Shown: positions 37,794-46,672, counted from the first letter of the stretch. The stretch: 64,000 nt of DNA from Desulfobulbus sp. (GCA_031280615.1 JAITGO010000010.1:124001-188000), one strand, 5' to 3'. Numbers and translations are program-made. Notes: generated by a model from the letters alone, not told the origin.

Positions 37794-38524
37794 GCGGGCG
37801 GGGCGAGGTGCGGGTGTATGCCGATGCGGCAGCGCTCGGCCGGGCGGCGGCGGAACTGTTTGCCGAGGTGGTACGCGCCGCGGTGGCCGAAAGCGGCCGG
37901 TGCGGCGTGTTGTTGGCCGGCGGCGAAACGCCGCGCCGAGCCTATGGACTGTTGGCCGAAGAGCCGTTGGTCGGCAGCGTTCCCTGGCCGCAGATGCACA
38001 TCTTTTGGGGCGACGAACGCTGCCTGCCGGCGGGCGATCCGCGCCGCAACGAGACCATGGCCCGCCGGGCGCTGCTCGACCGGGTGCCGGTCGTGCCCGA
38101 CCAGGTGCATGTCATCGATTGCGCCGTCGCCCCCGAACGGGCCGCCGCGGACTATGCCGAGCGAATGCGGCGGTTTTTCGGCGAGAGGCCGTCCCGATTC
38201 GATTTGGCGCTCCTCGGATTGGGGGACGACGGCCACACCGCCTCGCTCCTGCCCGGTTCCGCCGCCCTGGCCGAGAGGCATTGCTGGACCGCGGTGACCG
38301 GACGGGTCGAGGAGCCGTTCGTTCGGGTCACCCTGACCGCGCCCCTGCTTAATCGGTCCGAGACGACCGTGTTTCTGGTGAGCGGCCAAGGCAAGGCCGA
38401 AATGCTGCGCGCCGCCCTGGCCGGTGAGCTGCCGTCGCTACCGGTGCATCTGATCCGGCCGGAAGGCCGGCTGCTGTGGCTGGTCGATCGCGAGGCCGCG
38501 AGCCTGTCGGGGGCCGCCGCCTGA
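37790..38524 (+). CDS. pgl: 6-phosphogluconolactonase
   Basis: 244 residues. DevB/NagB-like fold with LLAGGETPRRAYGLLA, HIFWGDERCLPAGDPRRNE and LALLGLGDDGHTASLLPGS, all family signatures. It hydrolyses 6-phosphogluconolactone. The ATG overlaps the zwf stop, so the three genes of the oxidative branch form a tight operon. After the stop, 38525-38744 contains no recognisable gene; a short stretch reads GGLLLGPVFGLLWTVARKDL and may be another gene scar. Confidence 0.94.
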   Translation: MSGRGEVRVYADAAALGRAAAELFAEVVRAAVAESGRCGVLLAGGETPRRAYGLLAEEPLVGSVPWPQMHIFWGDERCLPAGDPRRNETMARRALLDRVPVVPDQVHVIDCAVAPERAAADYAERMRRFFGERPSRFDLALLGLGDDGHTASLLPGSAALAERHCWTAVTGRVEEPFVRVTLTAPLLNRSETTVFLVSGQGKAEMLRAALAGELPSLPVHLIRPEGRLLWLVDREAASLSGAAA

Positions 38525-38744
38525 ACCGGTGGGTTGTTGCTCGGCCCGGTCTTCGGCCTGCTGTGGACCGTGGCCCGCAAGGATTTACAAGTTAGCGACC
38601 CGCCTTGAAGAACCGTGCCTCTATTGCCTGCAGAGGCGTTATCCCATGTCCGTGGCAAGAATGGTGACATGCAGCTTGCCGTCACCTCGCTCGTTCCGGC
38701 AAAGCACCCCAAAAAGGATTCTGCCGTCTTTGTGTATCCTTGCG

Positions 38745-39207
38745 TTAATGGCCTGAATAAATTTCAGCAAGTTCGCCGATTGACGATTCGTCGCCGCAGC
38801 TCATGTTGACCAGGGCACGGCGGGCCTGGCCGATATCCGCGCCGCGCAACAGCGGGGAGTCGAGGGCGCACAGGACGGCTTGGCTGGCTCGTTTCGCGCC
38901 AAAGGCCGATCCGGTGCCCATGGCAGCCAGGCCCGCTTTCCTCAAAATGGCTTGCACATCGGCAAGGTCTAGGCTGATAAGGCCCAGGTGCACGAGCAGG
39001 TCGCTGATACCCCTGACCGCGCTGTGCATGGCTTCGTCGGCCTCGCGCATCATGCCTTCGAGAGTTATCCCTTCGGCCGCAAGCTGAATTTGGCTGTTCG
39101 GTATGACAACAAGGCAGTCGGTGACGCGGTGGAGGTCAGTGATCGCCTCTTCGGCAGCAGCGAGCCGACGCTTGCCTTCAAGGGCAAACGGGCTGGTGGC
39201 CTTCCAT
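38745..39207 (-). pseudogene. FtsZ fragment lacking the N-terminal GTP-binding half
   Basis: The open frame without a usable start reads WKATSPFALEGKRRLAAAEE, then VVIPNSQIQLAA, ADEAMHSAVRGISDLLVHLG, LISLDLADVQAIL, GLAAMGTGSAFGAKRA and ALVNMSCGDESSIGELAEIYS before a stop at 38745. This follows FtsZ from PF.FEG(K)R through IPND, D..L...V.GISDL...G.INLDFADV and MGTG to the region after it. The GGGTGTG GTP-binding part and the C-terminal tail are missing, so it cannot be a working FtsZ. An internal ATG (39053) could only give a 102-residue piece. Confidence 0.75.
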
Positions 39208-39388
39208 GGCCCGTTCCATCGAGCGTTTTCATGAGACAGCGGCGATACGCTGTATCTTGTGACGGTATGACTGTAAATATAGCGCGATAGATATGAATCG
39301 GCGAGCAGGCATACAAACGGGATACGGCCCGTTATCCAGGTGCCGGTCGCCGACTCCCGTTTGACGGTCTGCCAGAGCCAATACTATA

Positions 39389-39658
39389 TCAATTCGTCTT
39401 TTTCGATTGGCCGTCTTTGTAGCCTTGGTGGTAGGCCTTCTGCTCGTTTTTCTTGCTCTTGTCATACAGGTAGCCGCCAGCGGCGCCGGCAGCGGCACCG
39501 GCTGCGGCCCAGCCCCATTCGCCCGTAAGGATTCCCGCCGCCGCCCCGCCGATGGCCGTTCCAGTGGTGACGCGTTTTTGTGTGTCGGTCATGCCGGCGC
39601 AACCGGTTATGGCCATCATGCCCACTAAGCAGCAAATAATAATCGGTTTAGGATTCAT
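39389..39658 (-). CDS. Glycine-zipper lipoprotein
   Basis: 89 residues. Lipoprotein signal ending in a lipobox (VGMMAITGCAG), then a glycine-zipper block (TGTAIGGAAAGILTGEWGWA, AAGAAAGAAGGYLYD) typical of YMGG-like outer-membrane lipoproteins, and a charged tail. Its role is unknown; such proteins insert in or line the outer membrane. GGAGGAG precedes ATG 39658. The Rap1a-like gene lies 33 bases upstream on the same strand, so the two are likely one operon. The stretch 39208-39388 behind it has no gene. Confidence 0.8.
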   Translation of the reverse strand: MNPKPIIICCLVGMMAITGCAGMTDTQKRVTTGTAIGGAAAGILTGEWGWAAAGAAAGAAGGYLYDKSKKNEQKAYHQGYKDGQSKKTN

Positions 39659-39691
39659 ATCGATCTCCTCCCATGAAATTCGCATTCGGCG

Positions 39692-40057
39692 TTACTTGCC
39701 ACAGGGATAGTTTTCCCCCAGGTACCTGAAAAGCGCGTCCGCCGCTTGATCCTTCATGTATTCGGGATGTCTTTTCGCCCAGGCAACAAAGTTGTTTGTC
39801 ACCTCGGAAAGGGAAAGATTTTGATTGGACGAGCAAACGAATCGGTCTTTTTCCTCCACGGTAGCATTGTAATATTGGTAGGCGCCGACAAGGTATCCAT
39901 GGCAAAAAGCCTTGGCTTTTTCATGTTGCGGGTCTTGATTGGAAACTCCACATATATCCACAAGGCCTTCCGCATTTTTTACATGAAACTCCCTTTGTTC
40001 AGCAGCGTGTGCCATGCTTGCCATGAACAGCGAGAGCACGACAATGAAATATTTCAT
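39692..40057 (-). CDS. Secreted Rap1a/Tai-family protein
   Basis: 121 residues, signal peptide MKYFIVVLSLFMASMAHA. The mature chain has CGVSNQD...AFCHGYLVGAYQYYNA, FVCSSNQNLSLSEVTNNFV, WAKRHPEYMKDQAADALFRYL and a final NYPC, the Cys spacing and YL..HPE...A...L...YPC ending of the Rap1a/Tai immunity fold. Members protect against type VI amidase effectors in some enterobacteria, but most solitary homologues have unknown roles, and no effector gene is nearby. AAGGAGAA precedes ATG 40057. Confidence 0.75.
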   Translation of the reverse strand: MKYFIVVLSLFMASMAHAAEQREFHVKNAEGLVDICGVSNQDPQHEKAKAFCHGYLVGAYQYYNATVEEKDRFVCSSNQNLSLSEVTNNFVAWAKRHPEYMKDQAADALFRYLGENYPCGK

Positions 40058-40544
40058 ATGCGTTTCTCCTTAAGGTTGAATGATACTGTTCAACTACTCT
40101 CCGGAAAATATCTGTGAATTTGTCGCACGAGGTGTCGGCTCGCATTGAAATCTCTTTTCTCAAGGGCAGTAAACAATTGCTTGAGAAACGAACAATTGCA
40201 ATGGACGGCCTCCGTTGTCTCCTTCGACAAGGAGGAAACGTCAAATCACAGGGAAAATGAGTTGAAACGGGAATATGTTTTCATTGTATTCATGATGTTC
40301 GCACCGGTCAAGAATGGCCCATTCCCCATCGTTGGTCTTTGATGGTATTGCATTGTCCGCAATCCGTGGCACGAACAAAACTGTCAATGGTGCGTTGCGA
40401 AAAGCCATAGAGGTTGCTCCCAGCATGGGTGCCCCGTGGCTTTCGTTTTGCGGTGAACAACGATTGCGCGCATTGGTGCATGGTCGGAAGGCCGTAAAAG
40501 CGTTCCGGCGGGCAGGTGGAATTTTCGCAGTGGTGTAGAGACGT
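40058..40544. other. Non-coding stretch with a repeated CAATTG element
   Basis: No convincing gene on either strand; the open frames here have no family similarity. It contains AACAATTGC twice, at 40172-40180 and 40191-40199, each holding the palindrome CAATTG, 19 bases apart, about 115 bases upstream of the Rap1a-like gene. These could be operator half-sites. Confidence 0.35.
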
Positions 40545-40892
40545 TTAGCGCTTGAGGGTAGGCCTTTTCAGCTCGGCCATGGCGGTTGCATGACCGTCGC
40601 GGCCGATTTGCTTGATTTGCGCGATACATGCCGCGCGATCGGAATTGAACACCAATCCAAAGAGCTTGGACATGAAGTTGTTGAACTTGGAGCAGGCCCG
40701 CGGGTCGGCGAATTCGGTGCAATCCGCACAGATTTCGATCCGTTTGTCGGCACAACAGGAGCGCACTTTGCACCAGGTGGCTTTCGAGTTTTCATGGCAG
40801 CCTGTGCATGTGCCTTTCAAGTAGGATTTGCAGGCACCGCAATAGAGTCCGCAACGGGCAATCAAGCCTACATTCGCTTGGATGGCAGGCAT
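40545..40892 (-). CDS. DUF3795-type Cys-rich protein
   Basis: 115 residues with nine or more Cys, including RCGLYCGACKSYLKGTCTGC, KVRSCCADKRIEICADC and ACSKF. This start (CGLYCGAC) is that of DUF3795 proteins, common in anaerobes and of unknown function; the Cys layout suggests metal or Fe-S binding. ATG 40892 has GGGAGGTGATG ahead of it. The small membrane protein gene ends 26 bases upstream on the same strand. Confidence 0.8.
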   Translation of the reverse strand: MPAIQANVGLIARCGLYCGACKSYLKGTCTGCHENSKATWCKVRSCCADKRIEICADCTEFADPRACSKFNNFMSKLFGLVFNSDRAACIAQIKQIGRDGHATAMAELKRPTLKR

Positions 40893-40918
40893 AGTTACAT
40901 CACCTCCCGGTGCCGGGA

Positions 40919-41242
40919 TCATTTCGCATTCCGGAGCACCCCGAACTTTGCCAGGAGCAGGAGTACGGTGGGCCAGAAAAGGGTGTTGAGGATATCGTGC
41001 ATACTTGCCGCCCAGCGCCAGTGGCCGAAGCTGGCAATATCGTCCCGCATGTCGAGCGCTTCTCCTGCGAGGGCTACGGCAATGGCCGCAAGCCAGGGAA
41101 CGGCGGACCGAAGCGGTTTGCGCAATGCGACCGAGGTTGCGAGAAAAACGGCGAGACCGACATAGACGTGAAGCGCATCTTTCGACAAGCCGGTAGCCGA
41201 AACAACGGCCAGTTTGAGCGATTGGAATGCCGAAGTTTCCAT
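40919..41242 (-). CDS. Small membrane protein, unknown function
   Basis: 107 residues, three hydrophobic segments (about 24-40, 48-62 and 84-102). Recognisable stretches are KDALHVYVGLAVFL, GEALDMRDDIASFGHWRWAA and SMHDILNTLFWPTVLLLLAK. I recall similar uncharacterised proteins in proteobacteria but no function. The conserved Asp/Glu/His-Trp centre (EALDMRDD..GHW) looks functional. It lies between the VOC and DUF3795 genes on the same strand. Confidence 0.7.
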   Translation of the reverse strand: METSAFQSLKLAVVSATGLSKDALHVYVGLAVFLATSVALRKPLRSAVPWLAAIAVALAGEALDMRDDIASFGHWRWAASMHDILNTLFWPTVLLLLAKFGVLRNAK

Positions 41243-41270
41243 GATGCCGGGTTTGGATTCGATCCGGCGA

Positions 41271-41714
41271 TCACGTCCGGGCTTCGATAATCAGCATGTC
41301 GTTCCTGTCGAATTTCCACGACGAGGCATACGCCACTTCCCAGTAATACCCGTCCGGATCTTGAAAATAGCCGCTGTAGCCACCCCAAAAGACATCTTGC
41401 GGCGGTTTGACAACCACTCCGCCATGCTGTTTGACCCTCTCCATGGCCGCATCGACTTCCTCTTTGGACTTCATGTTGCACGCCAAGGTCATGCCGCCAA
41501 ATCCGCCTGACGATAGCGGCGGTGGAGTTTCGGCGTTTATATCCTTGGCCAGTTCGTCGAGAGGGTACAATTCCAGTTTGGTGCCCTGATTATCGAAAAA
41601 CACGATGGGCGGTTCATCCGCATTCTCATGGGTACTGAAACCAATGTTTCGATAAAAGTTCAGCGATTTTTTTATATCCCTGACCCCAAGACAAATCAGA
41701 TTGATCCTGTTCAT
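41271..41714 (-). CDS. VOC (glyoxalase/bleomycin-resistance) superfamily protein
   Basis: 147 residues. Starts INLICLGVRDIKKSLNFYRN, with ELYPLDELA in the middle and GGYSGYFQDPDGYYWEVAY near the end. This is the paired beta-alpha-beta-beta-beta VOC fold, with metal-ligand candidates in the Glu of LELYP and WEVAY. Substrate unknown; homologues range from dioxygenases to resistance proteins. ATG 41714 follows CCAGGAGGA. Confidence 0.85.
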   Translation of the reverse strand: MNRINLICLGVRDIKKSLNFYRNIGFSTHENADEPPIVFFDNQGTKLELYPLDELAKDINAETPPPLSSGGFGGMTLACNMKSKEEVDAAMERVKQHGGVVVKPPQDVFWGGYSGYFQDPDGYYWEVAYASSWKFDRNDMLIIEART

Positions 41715-41767
41715 AGCGCTTGGTCCTCCTGGCGCCAAATCGATAGTCTCTCGATGTAGCGCAAATC

Positions 41768-43213
41768 CTACAAAATCTCCCTCAAATCGATGATTTCCAT
41801 CTTGTGGTTACGGTCCGGTTCTTCGGGGGAGGGCCCCTCGGTTTGGATGATGCAACTGCCGGTCAGCCGGTATTTCAGGGCGTAATCGCGGGCATAGTCG
41901 GTCCAGTCCGCCGGATGGTTGAGTTCGTAGACCGGAAAGACCCCGTAGGAAAAGAGCAGCTCCCGGCAAGTTTTTTTATTGGAGCTGACCGCCAGAATCC
42001 AGGTCGGCAGCCGGTAGCGCGACAGCCGCCGGGCGGTGAAACCGCTGTCGGTGGGGGCGAGAATGGCGGCCACGCTGTCGGTCTGGCTGACAATGCTGTT
42101 GATGCTGGAAGCGATGAAGTCCACCTCGCGGATATCGGTGAAAATCGGATGTTCCGGGGTTTTGCGGTAGCTCTGCCGGGTACGGTGGGGTTCGGTGGCC
42201 CTGGCGATCTGCACCAGCATCCGGACCGCTTCCAGCGGATAGCTGCCCATGGCCGATTCCTCGGAAAGCATCACGCAATCGGTGCCGTCGAGGATGGCGT
42301 TGGCCACGTCGGTGGCCTCGGCCCTGGTGGGTCGCCGGTTGTTGGTCATCGATTCGAGCATTTGGGTGGCGGTGATCACCGGCTTGCCGAAGAGGTTGGC
42401 CTTGGCGGTGATCATTTTCTGCAGAATGGCGATCTCCTCGATCGGGACTTCCACCCCGAGGTCGCCGCGGGCTACCATCACCCCGTCGGTAGCTTCCATG
42501 ATTTCATCGATCCGGGTCAGGATGGAGGCCCGCTCGATCTTGGCGATGATGAACGGCGAATAGCCCATCTCCGCCGCGGCCTGCCGCACCGCGCGAATGT
42601 CGGCGGCGCTGTTGACAAAGGACTGGCTGATGGCGTCGACGCCGTTTTCCAGGGCGAATTGCATGCAGGCCCGGTCGTGCTCGGTGAAGGCGGAGATGCC
42701 CAGGTCGATGCCCGGCAGATTGAGCCCTTTTTTCGAGCGCAGCTTGCCGCCGACCAGCACACGGCAGCGGACGTCGTTGCCTTCGATCTCTTCCACCTGC
42801 ACCTGGATCAGGCCGTCGTTGATGAACAGGATGTTGCCGGCCGACACGGCCTGCGGCAATTCCTTCAAGGTCACCGAGACCCGCTCGCCGGTGCCGACCA
42901 CCTCCTCGGTAGTCAGGGTGAAACGACTGCCGATGGCCAGATCGACCGGTTCCTCGCCCAAAACGCCGATGCGGATCTTGGGACCCGGCAGATCGGCCAT
43001 GATCGCCACCGGCCGTCCCATCTCGGCGGCGGCCTCGCGGAGGCGCTGGATGGTGACGCCATGCACCCGGAAATCGCCATGGGAGAAATTGAGTCGGGCG
43101 ATGGTCATCCCGGCTGCCAGCATCTGGCGCAGCATGTCCGGGGAATCCGAGGCCGGGCCGATGGTGCAGACCAGCTTGGTTTTGCAGAGGGGCAGGGTGA
43201 AGGCGCTGTTCAT
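41768..43213 (-). CDS. pyk: Pyruvate kinase
   Basis: 481 residues. Converts phosphoenolpyruvate and ADP to pyruvate and ATP. Signatures: KLVCTIGPASDSPDMLRQML, ARLNFSHGD, the active-site block IAKIERASILTRIDEI with the catalytic Lys, MVARGDLGVEVP, and TATQMLESM with NRRPTRAEATDVANAILDG. The C-terminal regulatory domain (about 350-481) is present. A 160-base gap separates it from the upstream FMN enzyme gene. Confidence 0.97.
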   Translation of the reverse strand: MNSAFTLPLCKTKLVCTIGPASDSPDMLRQMLAAGMTIARLNFSHGDFRVHGVTIQRLREAAAEMGRPVAIMADLPGPKIRIGVLGEEPVDLAIGSRFTLTTEEVVGTGERVSVTLKELPQAVSAGNILFINDGLIQVQVEEIEGNDVRCRVLVGGKLRSKKGLNLPGIDLGISAFTEHDRACMQFALENGVDAISQSFVNSAADIRAVRQAAAEMGYSPFIIAKIERASILTRIDEIMEATDGVMVARGDLGVEVPIEEIAILQKMITAKANLFGKPVITATQMLESMTNNRRPTRAEATDVANAILDGTDCVMLSEESAMGSYPLEAVRMLVQIARATEPHRTRQSYRKTPEHPIFTDIREVDFIASSINSIVSQTDSVAAILAPTDSGFTARRLSRYRLPTWILAVSSNKKTCRELLFSYGVFPVYELNHPADWTDYARDYALKYRLTGSCIIQTEGPSPEEPDRNHKMEIIDLREIL

Positions 43214-43373
43214 GGGATCGTCCGCGATAAGAGGTGAGTGGAAAGGGACGGCCGGCCGCGAAACGGGCGCGGGGCCGTCCCCACAAGGCCGCAGTCCTGC
43301 ACGAAGGCGGGGCTGCGGGCATGTAAGCCGGTCAAGCCTGGCCGGATCGGCGCAGGCAGCCGGGGATAATCGG

Positions 43374-44390
43374 TCAGGGCGCCAGGATGGAGCGGGGCAC
43401 CTGGCCCACGTCCGCCGTGCCGGTGAGCAGCATGGCCTGGAGCAGTTCGTTCTTGAGCTGGTTGAGGGCCAGGGCGACTCCTTCCCGGCCGCCGCCGTAG
43501 ACCGCGGTGATCATCGGCCGGCCGATCAGCACCGCATTCGCTCCCAAGGCGAGCAACTTCAGCACATCGGTGCCGCTGCGCACGCCGCCGTCGGCAAAGA
43601 CGATGGCCTTGCCCTTGATCCGGTCGGCGATCGCCGGCAGGACCTCGGCCGCTCCGGGGACCGAATCGAGCACCCGGCCGCCGTGGTTCGAAACCACGAT
43701 CGCCGCCGCTCCGGCCCGCACCGCCGCCTCGGCCTCGTCGACGGTCATCACCCCCTTGACGATGAAGGGCAATTGGGTGGCACCGATTACCTCCCGCAAT
43801 TCCTCGAAGGTCTTGGGTCCCACCGGCTGACCCTTCATGGCCATGGTCACCAGGCCGGCGCCGTCGACATCCATGCCCGTGGCCAGCACGCCGGCTTCCT
43901 CCGCTTGGCGCAGGTAGCTGACGATCGCCTCCTGAGCCCTCGGCTTGATGATGGCGATGGTGCTCGCCCGGTTGGCCTTGCCGGCCGTCAGTCCGCTGCC
44001 GAACATGGTCGGATCGGCGCCGTCGCCGGTCATGGCGATGGTGCCGGCCTGCAGGGCGCCGGCCGCGAGTTCGGCCACGAATTGCTCCTCGGTCATGGCG
44101 CCGCCCATGTTATAGGTGGAGCCGGTCATCGGCGCCACCAGGATGGGCATGGCCAGGGTTCTACCCCACAGGGAGAAGGAAAGCTTGGGCTCCTTCACCG
44201 GGTGGATGGTTCGCATCTGCAGGCGAATCCGCGCCAGGGCCTCGATGTTGGCCCGAAACGAAGACGCGGTGCCCAGTCCGCCCATGCCCGGGACCTCGCC
44301 GGCGCAGACCCGGCCGTCACAGACCGGACAGACCCGGCAAAAGCCCTTGAGTTTTTTCCGGGCATCTTCCCGGACGGTTTTCATATCCAT
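43374..44390 (-). CDS. FMN-dependent alpha-hydroxy-acid dehydrogenase family protein with N-terminal Cys cluster
   Basis: 338 residues. The TIM-barrel FMN domain has APMTGSTYNMGG, FIVKGVMTVDEAEAAVRAGA, IVVSNHGGRVLDSVPGAAEV (the SNHGGRxLD catalytic His and Arg), FADGGVRSGTDVLKLLALGA and IGRP. This is the lactate/glycolate oxidase family. The N terminus carries CRVCPVCDGRVCAG, four Cys that could bind an Fe-S cluster or zinc and are absent from the aerobic oxidases. In an anaerobe it more likely works as a dehydrogenase. ATG 44390 with GGAGGACA ahead. Confidence 0.82.
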   Translation of the reverse strand: MDMKTVREDARKKLKGFCRVCPVCDGRVCAGEVPGMGGLGTASSFRANIEALARIRLQMRTIHPVKEPKLSFSLWGRTLAMPILVAPMTGSTYNMGGAMTEEQFVAELAAGALQAGTIAMTGDGADPTMFGSGLTAGKANRASTIAIIKPRAQEAIVSYLRQAEEAGVLATGMDVDGAGLVTMAMKGQPVGPKTFEELREVIGATQLPFIVKGVMTVDEAEAAVRAGAAAIVVSNHGGRVLDSVPGAAEVLPAIADRIKGKAIVFADGGVRSGTDVLKLLALGANAVLIGRPMITAVYGGGREGVALALNQLKNELLQAMLLTGTADVGQVPRSILAP

Positions 44391-44702
44391 CGATGTGTCC
44401 TCCTCTCCCTCGGAGGCCGGCCGTACGGCGCCCGGGTACGACCGCGCCCTGGGGAGATGTGTGTTCAATTCATTCCGTGCGAGCCCACCGTCTTCCGAGC
44501 GGCAGGGCAAAAGACCGATTGCCCGTCGGCAACCGGCCGCCCGCCCAACAGGCCGAACAATCGGCGCTGCGCGGGTTCCCTCTGTATTGTCAAGCGACAC
44601 CGAACGCAGGCATCGGGCCGCCGTCGCGGCACTCGCCGTTGCCTGCGGCTTGGCGAACTGTAGCAAGAATGTCGCGTGGTTTCAATAGGATGTTCCTGGT
44701 AT
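44391..44702. other. Spacer without a recognisable gene
   Basis: This 312-base stretch lies between the FMN enzyme gene and the thioesterase gene, both on the minus strand. It shows no gene, terminator or riboswitch I can identify. It should contain the promoter of the FMN enzyme gene. Confidence 0.5.
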
Positions 44703-45116
44703 TCAGCGCGGCCGGGCAAAGTCCGCCAGGGATTGGTCGATGGTGGTGCGCAGCTGGCTGTCGATGGGGATCGGGTTGCCCTGGTCGTCGATCTTGACAA
44801 AGACTATCCGGGTCGAACAGACCAGTTCCTCGCTGTCCCGGTCGAAATCGAACCGTCGGGCCTCGACATCGATGGTCAGAGAGGTGGTACCGAGCCGGTG
44901 CACGCTGGCGTAGATGCGGACATGGTGGCTGATCTTGACCGGTCGCCGGAACAACACCTCCTCCATTTTCAGGGTGACCAGCGATTGGGTGCGGCTGAGA
45001 TAGCCGGCAAAGGCCGCCCCGGCCTCGTCCAGCCAGGACAGCATGGTGCCGCCGAAGAGGTTGCCGTTGATCCCGATTTCGCTGGTGCGACAGATTTTGG
45101 TGGCTACATAGTGCAT
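44703..45116 (-). CDS. Hotdog-fold acyl-CoA thioesterase
   Basis: 137 residues. Hotdog fold with EIGINGNLFGGTMLSWLDEAG, in which the Asn-Gly-GG..L.W.DE pattern is the acyl-CoA thioesterase (YciA/BFIT-like) active site, and MEEVLFRRPVKISHHVRIYA. It hydrolyses acyl-CoA; chain preference is unknown. ATG 45116 with CCAGGAGCA upstream fits the family start, although the frame is open further to 45179. It diverges from radA. Confidence 0.87.
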   Translation of the reverse strand: MHYVATKICRTSEIGINGNLFGGTMLSWLDEAGAAFAGYLSRTQSLVTLKMEEVLFRRPVKISHHVRIYASVHRLGTTSLTIDVEARRFDFDRDSEELVCSTRIVFVKIDDQGNPIPIDSQLRTTIDQSLADFARPR

Positions 45117-45297
45117 AAAGTGCTCCTGGAATGGACGGTGCGTCCGCCGGCGAACAGGTTGCGTCCGGCCAAGGCGCATTGTATAAGGCTATCATAAGAA
45201 TTCAACGCCGGAATGCCACGGGAAAATGGGGCGATCCGGCGTGCTGCCGTCCGGTGCGCCGAACCGCGCGCCCAAGCCACCCGATTGGGGATCGTCC

Positions 45298-46662
45298 ATG
45301 CAAGCATCGAAAAAAGACGCGGCCCTGCTCTTTGTCTGCGGCCAGTGCGGTTTTGCCAGCCGCAAATGGCTTGGCCGTTGTCCCGACTGCGGTGCCTGGG
45401 ACAGCTTGAGCGAACAGCGCAAGCCGGCCGCGTTCCGGCCGGGCCGCGTGCCCGCGTCCGCCCAGCCTTTGGCCACGGCCGACGAGGAGGAGTGCCTGCG
45501 CCTGGTGACCGGCATCGCCGAGATGGACCGGGTGCTGGGCGGCGGCATCGTGCCCGGTTCCCTGGTGCTGATCGGCGGCGATCCGGGGATCGGCAAGTCC
45601 ACCCTGATTCTGCAATTGCTCGCCTCGCTGACGGCCAAGGATCTGCAGGTGCTCTACGTCACCGGCGAGGAATCCATGCGCCAGATCCGCATGCGGGCCA
45701 ACCGACTCAAGATCGGGAACGAGGCTATTTTCCTCTCCACCGAGAACTGTGTCGAGGCCATGATCGACCTGGCCGGGACCATGCTGCCGGCGCTTTTGGC
45801 GGTGGATTCGATCCAGACCGTGTACAGCGAGGAGGTCGGGTCGGCGCCGGGGTCGGTCACCCAAGTGCGCGAGTCCACGGCCCGATTGTTGGCCCTGGCC
45901 AAGTCGAGCCACCTGCCGATCCTGCTGGTCGGCCACGTCACCAAGGACGGCGCTATCGCCGGCCCTCGGGTGCTGGAGCACATGGTCGACACCGTGCTTT
46001 ATTTCGAGGGGGACCGCGGCCAGGTGTTCCGCATCCTGCGCACGGTGAAAAACCGCTTCGGCTCGACCAACGAGATCGGCGTGTTCGAGATGCAGGAAAG
46101 CGGGCTGGCCGGAGTGGACAATCCCTCGGCGCTCTTTCTGGCCGAGCGGCCGGTCAACGTGCCGGGTTCGGTGGTCCTGCCCAGTGTCGAGGGAACCCGG
46201 CCGATCCTGGTCGAGGTCCAGGCCCTGGTCAGCCGCTCCAGCCTGGGCACGGCCCGGCGGACTGCCATCGGTGCCGATCCCCAGCGCCTGGCTTTGCTCA
46301 CCGCGGTGCTGGAGAAGAAGCTGGGCGTCACCCTGTTCGACCACGACATCTTCCTCAACGTCGCCGGCGGCATCAGGATCATCGAACCGGCGCTCGACCT
46401 GGGGGTGGTGGCGGCGCTGTTGTCCAGCTTTTTCGAAAAACCCATCGACCCGGCCACGGTGGTGTGCGGCGAGATCGGCCTGGCCGGCGAGGTCCGGGCC
46501 GTGGGGCAGATGGAGATGCGGCTGCGCGAGGCGGGACGGTTGGGTTTTTCCACCTTTTTCATGCCCGAATCCTCTGCCCGGCAACTGCGGGGCAAGAAGC
46601 AAGACGGCATGCGGCTGGTGCCGGTGCGCACCGTGGCCGAACTGGCCGAACACCTGTTTTAA
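45298..46662 (+). CDS. radA: DNA repair protein RadA
   Basis: 454 residues. N-terminal zinc finger CGQC...CPDC (Cys14, 17, 28, 31), RecA-like ATPase with Walker A GGDPGIGKST, the RadA signature KNRFGSTNEIGVFEM, and a C-terminal Lon-like domain (about 280-454). It drives branch migration in recombination repair. ATG 45298 gives the standard start; the open frame back to 45226 is not family-like. A terminator follows 10 bases after the stop. Confidence 0.96.
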   Translation: MQASKKDAALLFVCGQCGFASRKWLGRCPDCGAWDSLSEQRKPAAFRPGRVPASAQPLATADEEECLRLVTGIAEMDRVLGGGIVPGSLVLIGGDPGIGKSTLILQLLASLTAKDLQVLYVTGEESMRQIRMRANRLKIGNEAIFLSTENCVEAMIDLAGTMLPALLAVDSIQTVYSEEVGSAPGSVTQVRESTARLLALAKSSHLPILLVGHVTKDGAIAGPRVLEHMVDTVLYFEGDRGQVFRILRTVKNRFGSTNEIGVFEMQESGLAGVDNPSALFLAERPVNVPGSVVLPSVEGTRPILVEVQALVSRSSLGTARRTAIGADPQRLALLTAVLEKKLGVTLFDHDIFLNVAGGIRIIEPALDLGVVAALLSSFFEKPIDPATVVCGEIGLAGEVRAVGQMEMRLREAGRLGFSTFFMPESSARQLRGKKQDGMRLVPVRTVAELAEHLF

Positions 46663-46672
46663 CCGTTGCAAG

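Noticed and set aside
40314-40538. A 74-codon plus-strand frame between the Rap1a-like and DUF3795 genes.
   Set aside because: No ribosome binding site, no similarity and no typical composition; best treated as non-coding.
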